Source: CAYMCO01 sp964388955
GTDB taxonomy: Bacteria; Chloroflexota; Anaerolineae; Anaerolineales; E44-bin32
Assembly (NCBI GenBank): GCA_964388955.1
Contig: CAYMCO010000017.1
Location: 1-64,000 of the forward strand
Length of the DNA stretch: 64,000 nt
Direction: 5' to 3'
Shown here: positions 1 through 7,306 of the stretch, in pieces
Position numbering within the stretch: the stretch's first letter is position 1
Layout of the letters: every line of letters starts with the position of its first letter
Translations under genes and position numbers: made by a program
Notes under the pieces: model-generated
Seen by the model: the letters and a program-made list of their open reading frames with translations, nothing else
What the model was told of the DNA's origin: nothing
Database searches by the model: none

Positions 1-307
1 CACGATGGCCACTTTCACAAGCCCGTATTTACACCACTCAATGAGATACTACCCTTGTATTAACCGACCTCTCCCCCACAGTGACCTCGGTATGGAGAAA
101 TCAACGCCAACTGTGGAGGGAGGGGATTGGGGTGGGGGGCCAAATCCCGCCTATCTCGCGGGGCTGCGAATCGAATGCCGGTTCCTCCGTTCAAGTAGGC
201 CGCTGCCAGGCCGCACGGATGCATACTCAACTTGCTCTCTCCGCCCCAGGGCACAGCCTCCGAGACACGAGGCAACGCCCTTGCAACAAATGACCGGATG
301 GACTCTG
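1..307. other. intergenic, no gene recognised
   Basis: No reading frame here has a ribosome-binding site or a recognisable protein. The frames that stay open are GC-rich with no family features. The only structured element is a G-tract cluster near 118-139. Before the insertion sequence arrived, this was the DNA directly upstream of the L21 promoter. Confidence 0.5.
118..139 (+). repeat. G-quadruplex-type G-tract cluster
   Basis: Four G-runs of 3, 4, 4 and 6 are separated by loops of 1, 3 and 1 bases, which fits the canonical intramolecular quadruplex pattern. Similar clusters lie in other intergenic gaps of this window (30425-30449 and, on the other strand, 49775-49799). Folding is not shown by the sequence alone. 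Confidence 0.5.
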
Positions 308-321
308 CTGCGGGAGCGCCG
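308..321. repeat. target-site duplication, left copy
   Basis: The 14 bases CTGCGGGAGCGCCG recur exactly at 1719-1732 on the other side of the insertion sequence. One more base (T) also matches, so the duplication is 14 or 15 bp depending on where the element is taken to begin. Confidence 0.85.
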
Positions 322-336
322 TGTTAGGAGCAGCTG

Positions 337-372
337 AAAACCGGACTCCTTTTCACCTCAAAAGTGGACTCG
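337..372 (-). repeat. left subterminal transposase-binding-like repeats
   Basis: Two copies of an AAAAcyGGACTCs motif at 337-349 and 360-372 are the reverse complement of the right-end repeats. The inner copy overlaps the stop codon of the transposase gene (TGA, complement of 358-360). Confidence 0.65.
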
Positions 373-1608
373 GAAGTCTTTCAGTGGAAGTTCCAGCGAG
401 TGTGCCAATGCCTCCTTGTGCCAAATGCGAACGATCATGATGGCTCTGTCGAAATCGGGGAGCAGGTGCACGTCCACCTGCTCCCGCAGTGGGACATTGG
501 CCACGCGGATCTGGTGATTGAAGAGTGAGATGCGTCCATAACCATTGGTGACCCTGGTTTCCTGCAGGCAGAAGACATCATCGGGAGAAGCATAGGGGCT
601 AGGCACGGAGAAGGGTCGGAAGAGAGAGTTCTCCTGGGCGAGGGCACGGCCAAAGCGGATGGCCGGGATTTGCTTCGTTGTCGAATGCACCTGCCGCTGG
701 TTGTACCTTTCCACTTCTTCACGCAAGACCTGTCTGACCTCTTCCAACCGACTGATCTTGTCCAGGGCACACGTGCGCACGACACGATCCTGGATCCAAC
801 GGTAGGGCCTTTCGACTTTGCCTTTGGCCTGGGGCGAAAGAGCATAGACAACCTCCACGCCCAGGCGCCTCATCATCTTGCCCCATTGAGTATCGACATC
901 GTCGGTCTGGAGCACATGCCTGCGCCAGACACTGTCCCGGCCCTGCACGAAGCGGAAAACGCGTAAGGAGTCCACGTAATAGCGCAACGGCAGGCCGAAG
1001 GTCTCCACCACCTCCCGAGTGGCCTGAATATGAGCCCAGGTGGTCTCAGCGGAGAAGAAATCCGCAAACAGCAGCATGCGGCTGTAGTCGTCGATGGCGG
1101 TGATCAGCGTCCATTTCTCGGAGGCAAAAGGTGACCAGAGATGGGTTGAGCCGTCATGCTGGATCAGGGCGCCGATCGAACTGGTCAGCACTTCCCGCTC
1201 ATGGGCTTTGCGCTTCTTGCGCGCTTTGTGGCAGCCCAGCTTCCTGGCCCGGTCGATGATGGTATTGACCGAGACCGTGATGCCCTGCTTGGCCAGCCGA
1301 TCCCGCAGGGTGGAGTAGTTGTAGGTGCTGATAGGGAGCTCCGGGTTCTCGATCAACTCTTTGTCTCGCAGCAGTTCCGTCTCGATAGCCGCTTCAGCTT
1401 CCGACGAGAGCCGGCCTCTGTTCTCTCGTTGGTAGGCGATCGAGAAGCTCAGGGGATCGGACCGAAACGATCTCAACAACTCGAAGAACCGGGATCGGCT
1501 GATACCCAGCAGCTCCAGAACCTCTTCAACGCCAAGCAGCTTCTGGTGATACGCTTGAAGGAAAGATCCAACTTGCTCGTCCGAAAACCGCTTGTGCAAT
1601 TGTTCCAT
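358..1608 (-). CDS. IS transposase, rve-type DDE integrase core
   Basis: This 416-aa protein catalyses cut-and-paste or copy-type movement of the surrounding element. The N-terminus carries a helix-turn-helix (about residues 26-48), then a second DNA-binding-like segment around 95-130. The catalytic core has D152 in a QHDGS context, D213 in YVDS and E266 in KGKVER, the expected DDE triad of the retroviral-integrase-like fold. The spacing and the KGKVER motif match IS481/ISNCY-type transposases. The frame is intact with no programmed frameshift, so the copy may be active. ATG at 1606-1608 follows an AGGAGGG ribosome-binding site. Confidence 0.9.
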   Translation of the reverse strand: MEQLHKRFSDEQVGSFLQAYHQKLLGVEEVLELLGISRSRFFELLRSFRSDPLSFSIAYQRENRGRLSSEAEAAIETELLRDKELIENPELPISTYNYSTLRDRLAKQGITVSVNTIIDRARKLGCHKARKKRKAHEREVLTSSIGALIQHDGSTHLWSPFASEKWTLITAIDDYSRMLLFADFFSAETTWAHIQATREVVETFGLPLRYYVDSLRVFRFVQGRDSVWRRHVLQTDDVDTQWGKMMRRLGVEVVYALSPQAKGKVERPYRWIQDRVVRTCALDKISRLEEVRQVLREEVERYNQRQVHSTTKQIPAIRFGRALAQENSLFRPFSVPSPYASPDDVFCLQETRVTNGYGRISLFNHQIRVANVPLREQVDVHLLPDFDRAIMIVRIWHKEALAHSLELPLKDFRVHF

Positions 1609-1644
1609 GGCACCCTCCTGTGTAACTAGAGAGTGCCAAGTATG

Positions 1645-1701
1645 GGAGTCCAGCTTTCAAATGAAAGGAGTCCAGTTTTGAACTGAAAAGAGTCCACTTT
1701 T
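1645..1701 (+). repeat. right subterminal repeats, three copies at 22-bp period
   Basis: GGAGTCCAGCTTT, GGAGTCCAGTTTT and AGAGTCCACTTTT start at 1645, 1667 and 1689, exactly two DNA turns apart. They lie between the transposase start and the right tip and are inverted relative to the left-end copies. This layout fits transposase binding sites placed on one face of the helix. Confidence 0.7.
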
Positions 1702-1718
1702 GAATTTCAAGTGACACA

Positions 1719-1732
1719 CTGCGGGAGCGCCG
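1719..1732. repeat. target-site duplication, right copy
   Basis: This is an exact match to 308-321. It ends on the base before the -35 hexamer of the L21 promoter. Confidence 0.85.
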
Positions 1733-1761
1733 TTGACACACCCTATCGCCGAGGGTATAAT
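1733..1761 (+). promoter_or_regulatory. consensus sigma-70-type promoter of rplU
   Basis: TTGACA at 1733-1738 and TATAAT at 1756-1761 are separated by 17 bases, a perfect vegetative promoter. It sits outside the insertion sequence but directly against the target duplication, so any UP-element formerly upstream has been replaced by IS end sequence. Confidence 0.9.
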
Positions 1762-1772
1762 CTTATTCCCTG

Positions 1773-1793
1773 CCCCAACATACGGCGTTGGGG
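1773..1793 (+). promoter_or_regulatory. hairpin in the rplU leader
   Basis: CCCCAAC (1773-1779) pairs perfectly with GTTGGGG (1787-1793) around a 7-base loop, a few bases after the expected transcription start. Bacterial L21 leaders often carry structured elements. Autoregulation here is only a possibility. Confidence 0.45.
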
Positions 1794-1877
1794 CGGGCGT
1801 ATGTATCCCCACTTCCCCGTCGACCGGCGGGAAACCGCCCTGCAGGGCGAGCGGCGAAGAGAAGCTGGAGGAGTTGG

Positions 1878-2240
1878 ATGAAATATGCCATCGTGGAACT
1901 AGGTGGCAAACAGTACGTGGCTCGCGAGGGGGAAGGCATTGCTGTCGATCACCTCTCTTCCAAGGTGGGCGACAAGATCACCCTCGATCGGGTGCTTCTT
2001 GTGGCAGACGACGGCAATCTGACGATCGGAAGGCCCTATGTCGACGGGGCGAAGGTCGAGGCCGAAGTCCTATATCATTTCAGGGCGCCGAAAATCATCG
2101 TGTACAAGTTCAAGCCGAAGGTGCGCTATCGGAGGAAGTTGGGTCACCGGCAGCATCATACTCGGCTGACCGTGGAGCGGATCACCGTGGGCGGCAAGAA
2201 GCGCAAGGCCCGCAAGGCCGAAGCCGCGGACGAGGAATAG
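1878..2240 (+). CDS. rplU: 50S ribosomal protein L21
   Basis: This 120-aa protein binds 23S rRNA in the large subunit. The N-terminus MKYAIVELGGKQY is the family signature, and the conserved basic stretch with KFKPKVRYRRK and GHRQ follows near residues 74-91. The tail is Lys-rich. The start is the ATG at 1878, preceded by GGAGGAG. Longer frames run into GC-rich leader sequence without family similarity. It is followed by rpmA, the usual rplU-rpmA order, and transcribed from the consensus promoter at 1733. Confidence 0.97.
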   Translation: MKYAIVELGGKQYVAREGEGIAVDHLSSKVGDKITLDRVLLVADDGNLTIGRPYVDGAKVEAEVLYHFRAPKIIVYKFKPKVRYRRKLGHRQHHTRLTVERITVGGKKRKARKAEAADEE

Positions 2241-2323
2241 CCCAACGGCTCGACCTGGTGGCCAGCCCGTTAGCGATGTGGGAACAAGCTGGTCACTCCA
2301 CGGTCATGGGAGGATAAGAGAGA

Positions 2324-2578
2324 ATGGCTCACAAGAAAGGCGGGGGTTCAACCCGCAATGGCAGAGATAGCAACGCCAAGTACTTGGGCGTGAAGCACTA
2401 CGGCGGAGAATACGTCGAATCCGGATATATTCTTGTCCGCCAACGAGGCACGCGCATCCACCCCGGTTGGAACGTGGGCCGCGGCGGGGACGACACTCTC
2501 TTCGCCACCGTGGACGGGATCGTGCATTATGACCATGCTCGCGGCGGCCGCAAGCGTGTGAGTGTTATCCCGGCTTGA
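2324..2578 (+). CDS. rpmA: 50S ribosomal protein L27
   Basis: This 84-aa protein sits near the peptidyl-transferase centre. It begins MAHKKGGGSTRNGRDSN, the classic mature L27 N-terminus, and carries the conserved GTRIHPG segment near residue 43. There is no Firmicutes-type cleavable N-terminal extension. It lies 83 bp after rplU and shares its transcript. Confidence 0.97.
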   Translation: MAHKKGGGSTRNGRDSNAKYLGVKHYGGEYVESGYILVRQRGTRIHPGWNVGRGGDDTLFATVDGIVHYDHARGGRKRVSVIPA

Positions 2579-2680
2579 AATTCGTCGCAAACCCGGCGTT
2601 GGCGACCCCGCTCGCCTGGTGCTGCTTCAGTTGCATCGCCCAAGAGGGAGGCAGCCCGGTCGGGGAAAGGGAATCTCGGT

Positions 2681-3157
2681 ATGAAAGAAGGCATTCATCC
2701 CACATACTATCCGGAGGCGACAGTGACCTGCGCTTGCGGGAATACGTGGACAACTGGCTCAACAGAGGAGAACATCTATACTGACGTCTGTTCCGAGTGC
2801 CATCCGTTCTTCACTGGGGAACAGCGCATTGTGGATACGGAAGGGCAGGTCGATCGCTTCTATCGGCGTTTGGAGGCCCGAAAGGAGCATCTCGAGGCGG
2901 AGAAGGCCCGGGAAGCGGAAAAGACTTCGCCGGAACTGCCGCTGACCGAGTTGGATCTGAAGACCCGTTTGACAAGCACGCTGGCGAAGGCCAATATCAC
3001 CACCGCGGGCCAGGTGCTGGAGGAACTGAACAAGGGCGATGATGCCTTGCTCGGCATCGATGGATTTGGCCGCAAGAGCCTCGCGGATCTCAAGCGCAGC
3101 ATGAAGCGCCGGGGGTATGAACTCCCGGAGGCGGAGGGAGAAGGCGCTCCCGCATAG
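2681..3157 (+). CDS. rpmE: ribosomal protein L31 fused to an RNAP alpha-CTD-like domain
   Basis: Residues 1-70 are L31: MKEGIHPTYYPE, zinc ligands C17, C19, C37 and C40, and the CHPFFTG motif. A charged helical linker (about 70-92) leads to residues 93-150, which resemble the C-terminal domain of the RNA polymerase alpha subunit, with an LDLKTRLTSTLAKANITT start and an IDGFGRKSLADLK helix-hairpin-helix. In RNA polymerase that fold binds UP-element DNA or activators. Here it may bind nucleic acid or help place the protein on the ribosome. Normal L31 is about 70 residues, so this is more than double. It is the third ribosomal gene in the run and ends before a terminator. Confidence 0.9.
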   Translation: MKEGIHPTYYPEATVTCACGNTWTTGSTEENIYTDVCSECHPFFTGEQRIVDTEGQVDRFYRRLEARKEHLEAEKAREAEKTSPELPLTELDLKTRLTSTLAKANITTAGQVLEELNKGDDALLGIDGFGRKSLADLKRSMKRRGYELPEAEGEGAPA

Positions 3158-3163
3158 GCCTCC

Positions 3164-3191
3164 TTGCCACAACCGGAGACTGGTGTAGACT
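3164..3191 (+). promoter_or_regulatory. candidate promoter for tdk-hpt
   Basis: TTGCCA at 3164-3169 and TAGACT at 3186-3191 are separated by 16 bases. Transcription would start near 3198, inside the 5' arm of the terminator hairpin, so transcripts from this promoter should escape that terminator. Confidence 0.45.
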
Positions 3192-3195
3192 CAGG

Positions 3196-3229
3196 GCAGG
3201 TGTGAAATCACCTGCTCTTGGTTTTTTTT
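3196..3229 (+). terminator. rho-independent terminator after the ribosomal genes
   Basis: GCAGGTG (3196-3202) pairs with CACCTGC (3209-3215) around a 6-base loop. An eight-base T tract follows at 3222-3229. It separates rplU-rpmA-rpmE from tdk. Confidence 0.85.
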
Positions 3230-3248
3230 ATGATTCGGGGAGGGGTGC

Positions 3249-3821
3249 ATGCCGTCGATGGCTGGGAGCCTGGAAGTGATCACCGGGTCGATGTTCAGCG
3301 GGAAGACGGATGAGCTTATCCGCCGTCTGCGGCGAGCGCGCATCGCGCGCCAGCGGATACAGGTTTTCAAGCCAAGCATCGACACCCGCTATGAGGAGAA
3401 CAAGCTCACATCGCACGCAGGGACTGAGTTTGAAGCTGTCCCGGTGATCGAGCCCGCGGCCATATTGGACCTCATCGAAGAGCGCACAACCGTGGTGGCC
3501 GTCGATGAAGCGCAATTCTTCGACGCCGAGATTACTCAGGTGGCCCAGGGCCTCGCCGATCAGGGCAAGCGTGTGATTGTGGCGGGCCTGGATACCGATT
3601 TCCGGGGCGAGCCCTTCGGCCCGATGCCGGCGCTAATGGCGCTGGCCGAGAAGGTGGACAAGGTGCAGGCCATCTGCATGGTCTGTGGGGAGCCCGCGTC
3701 ACGGACCCAGCGGCTGATCGATGGTCGACCGGCGAACTATGACGATCCCGTGGTCGTGGTCGGCGCGAGCGAGCTTTATGAGGCGCGGTGCCGCCAGCAT
3801 CACGAGGTCCCGAGGGGTTGA
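3249..3821 (+). CDS. tdk: thymidine kinase
   Basis: This 190-aa enzyme phosphorylates thymidine with ATP for the dTMP salvage pathway. It has the P-loop GSMFSGKT at residues 13-20, the DEAQFF motif with the catalytic Glu (D86-E87), and a zinc site from C143, C146, C181 and H184. This is type II thymidine kinase at full length. The ATG at 3249 has a GGGGAGGGG site close by; an in-frame ATG at 3258 is an alternative. hpt follows after two bases, a nucleotide-salvage pair. Confidence 0.95.
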   Translation: MPSMAGSLEVITGSMFSGKTDELIRRLRRARIARQRIQVFKPSIDTRYEENKLTSHAGTEFEAVPVIEPAAILDLIEERTTVVAVDEAQFFDAEITQVAQGLADQGKRVIVAGLDTDFRGEPFGPMPALMALAEKVDKVQAICMVCGEPASRTQRLIDGRPANYDDPVVVVGASELYEARCRQHHEVPRG

Positions 3822-3823
3822 GT

Positions 3824-4381
3824 ATGCAGGACTATCGGGAGCTGCTCAAGAAGGTACTGATATCCGAGGAGGAATTGCAGGCGCGCATCCGCGAGCTTGG
3901 CGAGCAGATCAGCGCGGACTACGCAGGCAGGGATTTGCTGCTGATCTGCATCTTGCGGGGCGGCGTCATGTTCCTCACGGATTTGATGCGCGCTATCACT
4001 GTCCCACACCGCATCGATTTCATGGCGGTCTCGTCCTACGGGGCGGGCGCGCGGCATACCAGTGGCGAGGTGCGGATCAACCTGGATCTGACCACATCCA
4101 TCGAGGGCCGAAACGTGCTCCTGGTGGAGGACATCATCGACAGCGGCAACACGATCGCCACGGTCCTGGAGTTTCTGCGCATCCGCAACCCATCCAGCCT
4201 GGAAGTCTGCACCCTATTGGACAAGGCGGAGCGTCGGGAGGCGCAGGTGCCCATCCACTACCGCGGCTTCACCATCCCCAACGAATTTGTGTTTGGCTAC
4301 GGGTTGGATCTGGATGAGTATTACCGCAATCTCCCTTTCATCGGCGTGGTCCGCGAGGACAGATATATCCTGCCGGAATAG
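3824..4381 (+). CDS. hpt: hypoxanthine phosphoribosyltransferase
   Basis: This 185-aa enzyme converts hypoxanthine or guanine plus PRPP to IMP or GMP. The PRPP-binding motif VLLVEDIIDSGNT lies at residues 98-110, with catalytic-base D106. The LRGG loop is at 44-47 and the SYGAG flexible-loop region at 71-75. The start is taken at ATG 3824, two bases after the tdk stop, which gives the usual family length; upstream in-frame ATG 3788 lies inside tdk. The tight spacing implies co-transcription with tdk. Confidence 0.95.
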   Translation: MQDYRELLKKVLISEEELQARIRELGEQISADYAGRDLLLICILRGGVMFLTDLMRAITVPHRIDFMAVSSYGAGARHTSGEVRINLDLTTSIEGRNVLLVEDIIDSGNTIATVLEFLRIRNPSSLEVCTLLDKAERREAQVPIHYRGFTIPNEFVFGYGLDLDEYYRNLPFIGVVREDRYILPE

Positions 4382-4396
4382 GCTCTCCCAGAGAAG

Positions 4397-5923
4397 ATGT
4401 TCGTGGAAAGATGGATACCCGAAGGGCTCGCTGCTGATCTGACCAGGGCGGCCCGGGGCGGGCGGCTTTGGCTGGTGGGCGGCGCTGTGCGGGACCGCCT
4501 CATCGATCGCTCGGGGCCGGACCTGGATTTCGTGGCCGATAGGGATGCACGCATCCTGGCGCGACGCTTCGCGGACGCAATCCGCGCCAGTTACTACGAC
4601 CTCGATCGGGTGAGGGACACTGGGCGTGTGGTCATCCAGGAGCCGGAGGGCAGACGCACATATATGGACTTCGCCCGGATGCGGGGCACGGATATCAACG
4701 AGGATCTCAGGCATCGTGATTTTACGATCAACGCCCTTGGGGTCCCCCTTGATGAGCCGGGGAAACTGCTGGATCCCACAGGCGGGCTTCAGGATCTGAA
4801 GGATCGAGTCTTGCGCGCCTGCTATGCCCGGGCGGTGCAGGACGACCCGGTGCGTGCGCTGCGAGCAGTGCGCATAGCCACCGAATTGGGATTCTCAATC
4901 GAGCGGGACACGGTCGCTCATGTCCGTGAGGGTGGGCCGCTGCTGGAGGAAATCTCCTCTGAGCGCATCCGGGATGAGCTGGTTCGTATGCTGGCGGTGG
5001 ACCATCCCGCCGCAGTGCTCCGGATCCTGGACCACCTCGAGCTCCTGGAGCAAATCCTGCCGGAGCTGAGCGCGCTGAGGGGGCGGTCAAGCCTTCTGCC
5101 GGAGCCCGGGGATACCTGGGAAACAGCGCTCGACACGGTGGCGGCTCTCTCTCGCCTGCTGCTGGCTCTGCAGCCGCAGCATGACCCCGAGGCCGCCGGC
5201 GGATTGGTGATCAGCCAGGTAGCATCATACATCGGCCGCTTTCGGGGCCCTCTGTCGGCGGAATTGAGTCAAGAGCTCACGATTGGGCGGAGGGTGCGCG
5301 AACTGCTATTCCTCTCTGCGCTGTTCCTCCCGCTGGCCAGGCTCAATGGACGAGACCAAACGCCGCTCCAACGATGCGATGAATGGGCCTCAGGGCTGGC
5401 GCAAATCCGCCATCGAGCGCGAGTACTCCGGTTCAGCAGCGCCGAGATCGAACGTCTGAGCAGCATCATACTGGGGGAGGAGGCGCTGAGGGATTTGTGC
5501 GGCAAAGCGAGTCTGGACCGACTGGATGTTTACCGGTTTCTCAGACGGAGTGGGCCGGCCGCGAGCCAGGCGGTGCTGCTTCACATCGCTGACCGGCTGG
5601 CCGCACACGCTCCGGCTGCGCCGCCGCGAGAGGCATGGCTTAACTTGCTCGGCGGAGCGCGGCGGTTGCTGGAATCCCACTACGGACAGGGCGAGGTGCA
5701 CATGGGGGAGCCGGTTCTGCTCACGGGGAGCGATCTGGTCGAAGAGCTGGGCATCCCGCCGGGGCCAGAGGTGGGCAAAATGCTCTCCCTTCTCCGCGAA
5801 GCGCAAGCCATCGGCGAGATTCGCTCCCGAGAAACCGCTTTGCGGCTGGCCCGGCAGTGGCTGCGCGATGCCCGAAGGGGGGATGTGAGCGCCTCCGAGA
5901 GCGGGAGGCAAGAGCCAGACTGA
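4397..5923 (+). CDS. CCA tRNA nucleotidyltransferase / poly(A) polymerase family
   Basis: This 508-aa class II nucleotidyltransferase adds or repairs the 3' CCA of tRNAs, or adds A residues. It has the GGAVRD motif at 28-33, metal-binding D42 and D44 in DLDFV, and the HRDFTINAL motif near 110. A PolyA_pol RNA-binding segment follows (about 175-235). The long C-terminus contains a second helical unit and ends with a GSDLVEELGIPPGPEVG-type motif seen in the family. None of the three tRNA genes in this window encodes CCA, which fits a need for CCA addition. It starts 15 bp after hpt and probably belongs to the same operon. Confidence 0.9.
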   Translation: MFVERWIPEGLAADLTRAARGGRLWLVGGAVRDRLIDRSGPDLDFVADRDARILARRFADAIRASYYDLDRVRDTGRVVIQEPEGRRTYMDFARMRGTDINEDLRHRDFTINALGVPLDEPGKLLDPTGGLQDLKDRVLRACYARAVQDDPVRALRAVRIATELGFSIERDTVAHVREGGPLLEEISSERIRDELVRMLAVDHPAAVLRILDHLELLEQILPELSALRGRSSLLPEPGDTWETALDTVAALSRLLLALQPQHDPEAAGGLVISQVASYIGRFRGPLSAELSQELTIGRRVRELLFLSALFLPLARLNGRDQTPLQRCDEWASGLAQIRHRARVLRFSSAEIERLSSIILGEEALRDLCGKASLDRLDVYRFLRRSGPAASQAVLLHIADRLAAHAPAAPPREAWLNLLGGARRLLESHYGQGEVHMGEPVLLTGSDLVEELGIPPGPEVGKMLSLLREAQAIGEIRSRETALRLARQWLRDARRGDVSASESGRQEPD

Positions 5924-6028
5924 CGGTCCCCGGCGGCGTGCCGGCTCATCGAAATTGCCCCGGGATCTCTCACGAGGCTCTCGCGCCCACACTTGTCCCG
6001 CCACGGGTCCCCGAAAAGGGAGCAGATG

Positions 6029-7222
6029 ATGCCTCGGACGATCTTACACGTAGATCTGGATGCCTTCTTCTGCTCGGTGGAGATTCTCTTGGACCCGAGC
6101 CTCGCAGGCAAAGCATTTGTGGTGGGCGGCAGCCCTGAAGGCAGAGGGGTGGTCAGCTCGGCTTCCTATCCAGCTCGGAAATTCGGAGTGCGATCGGCCA
6201 TGCCCACCGCTCAAGCACTGCGGCTGTGCCCCCAACTGATCGTCGTCCAATCTCGACACGGCGAGTACGGCAAGCGATCCCGTGAAATCATGGCCTTCCT
6301 GCGCAAATCGGCCCCCTTGGTGCAGCAGATTTCCATCGATGAGGCCTTCCTCGACGTGACGGGCGATCCGAGGCCGGGCCCGCATATCGCTCGGGACCTG
6401 CAGGGGGAGATACAGCGCCGTTTCGGACTCCCCACATCTTGGGGAGTGGCAACCAACAAGCTGGTGGCCAAGATCGCGACAGAAGTCGGCAAGCCGCGCG
6501 GGCTGATCGTAGTTCCGCCTGGCAGGGAGGCGGAGTTCCTGCGGGACCTTCCCGTGGAAATGCTGCCTGGGGTGGGCCCCAAGACTCGTGCCTCCATGCA
6601 CGAGATTGATGTTCACACAATCGGAGATCTGGCCGCAATACCGGAAAGCCGCCTGGTGGAACGGTTCGGGGTCCGCGGCAAATATCTTGCAACAAGCGCT
6701 GCCGGACAGGATGATCGCCCGGTGCGAGAGGGACGTGAAGCCAAATCCATGTCCGCCGAGACGACGTTCTCCCGGGACGTCGCGTCCGAAAGCGAACTGC
6801 GGGAGACATTCCTGGCGCTCAGCGAGCGGGTCGGGAGGCGGTTGCGTCGGCAATCAGTGGCCGGAGGGACGGTGCGCGTAAAGGTGCGTTGGCCGGATTT
6901 CACAACTCTGTCGCGGCAGACAAGCCTCGAGCAGAATACCGATCAAGACGCGGAGATCTTCCAGACTGCTTGGTATCTCTTCCGGAAGGTGTGGAGACCC
7001 GGCCGGAAGGTACGGCTCATCGGAGTGGGGGTCTCCGACCTGGGGCCACCGGCGCGCCAACTCAGGCTCTTCGATCGCGCTTGGGAGCAGGAGGCGCGCT
7101 TGCTGCGGGCCGTGGATTCGATCCGGGAGCGATTTGGCACGCGTGCGTTGCGCAGGGGCAGTGCCCTCCCCCATCCAGGCGGCGCCGAAGACCAGCCGGA
7201 AGAGGGGAAGAAGCTTGATTGA
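6029..7222 (+). CDS. dinB: DNA polymerase IV (Y family)
   Basis: This 397-aa translesion polymerase copies past damaged bases. The palm carries D9 in HVDLDAFF with the steric-gate Phe, and D104-E105 in SIDEAFLD. The thumb has an MLPGVGPKT helix-hairpin-helix, and the little-finger domain follows. A QLRLF segment near the C-terminus matches the beta-clamp-binding consensus. ATG 6029 is 6 bases from GGGAG and is preferred over ATG 6026, which is only 3 bases away. No SOS-box-like operator was recognised. Confidence 0.95.
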   Translation: MPRTILHVDLDAFFCSVEILLDPSLAGKAFVVGGSPEGRGVVSSASYPARKFGVRSAMPTAQALRLCPQLIVVQSRHGEYGKRSREIMAFLRKSAPLVQQISIDEAFLDVTGDPRPGPHIARDLQGEIQRRFGLPTSWGVATNKLVAKIATEVGKPRGLIVVPPGREAEFLRDLPVEMLPGVGPKTRASMHEIDVHTIGDLAAIPESRLVERFGVRGKYLATSAAGQDDRPVREGREAKSMSAETTFSRDVASESELRETFLALSERVGRRLRRQSVAGGTVRVKVRWPDFTTLSRQTSLEQNTDQDAEIFQTAWYLFRKVWRPGRKVRLIGVGVSDLGPPARQLRLFDRAWEQEARLLRAVDSIRERFGTRALRRGSALPHPGGAEDQPEEGKKLD

Positions 7223-7306
7223 CGGGCAGTCTGGTCCGGGACGCCGTGGGCGATATCGAGCAAGAGGCGCGGGGCGGGATGCCGTGCGCCGGGCAGGACA
7301 GCTTCG

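Larger units (their letters stand above)
322..1718 (-). mobile_element. complete insertion sequence, about 1.4 kb, DDE type
   Basis: The element has TGT at the left end and ACA at the right end, imperfect inverted termini and one transposase gene on the minus strand. An exact 14-bp duplication flanks it, so both ends are intact. Subterminal copies of a GGAGTCCAGTTTT-like motif lie at both ends: two at the left about 23 bp apart, three at the right exactly 22 bp apart. TGT/ACA ends plus a long target duplication recall the IS1202-type (ISNCY) group, but that assignment is an inference. No passenger gene is present. Confidence 0.85.
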
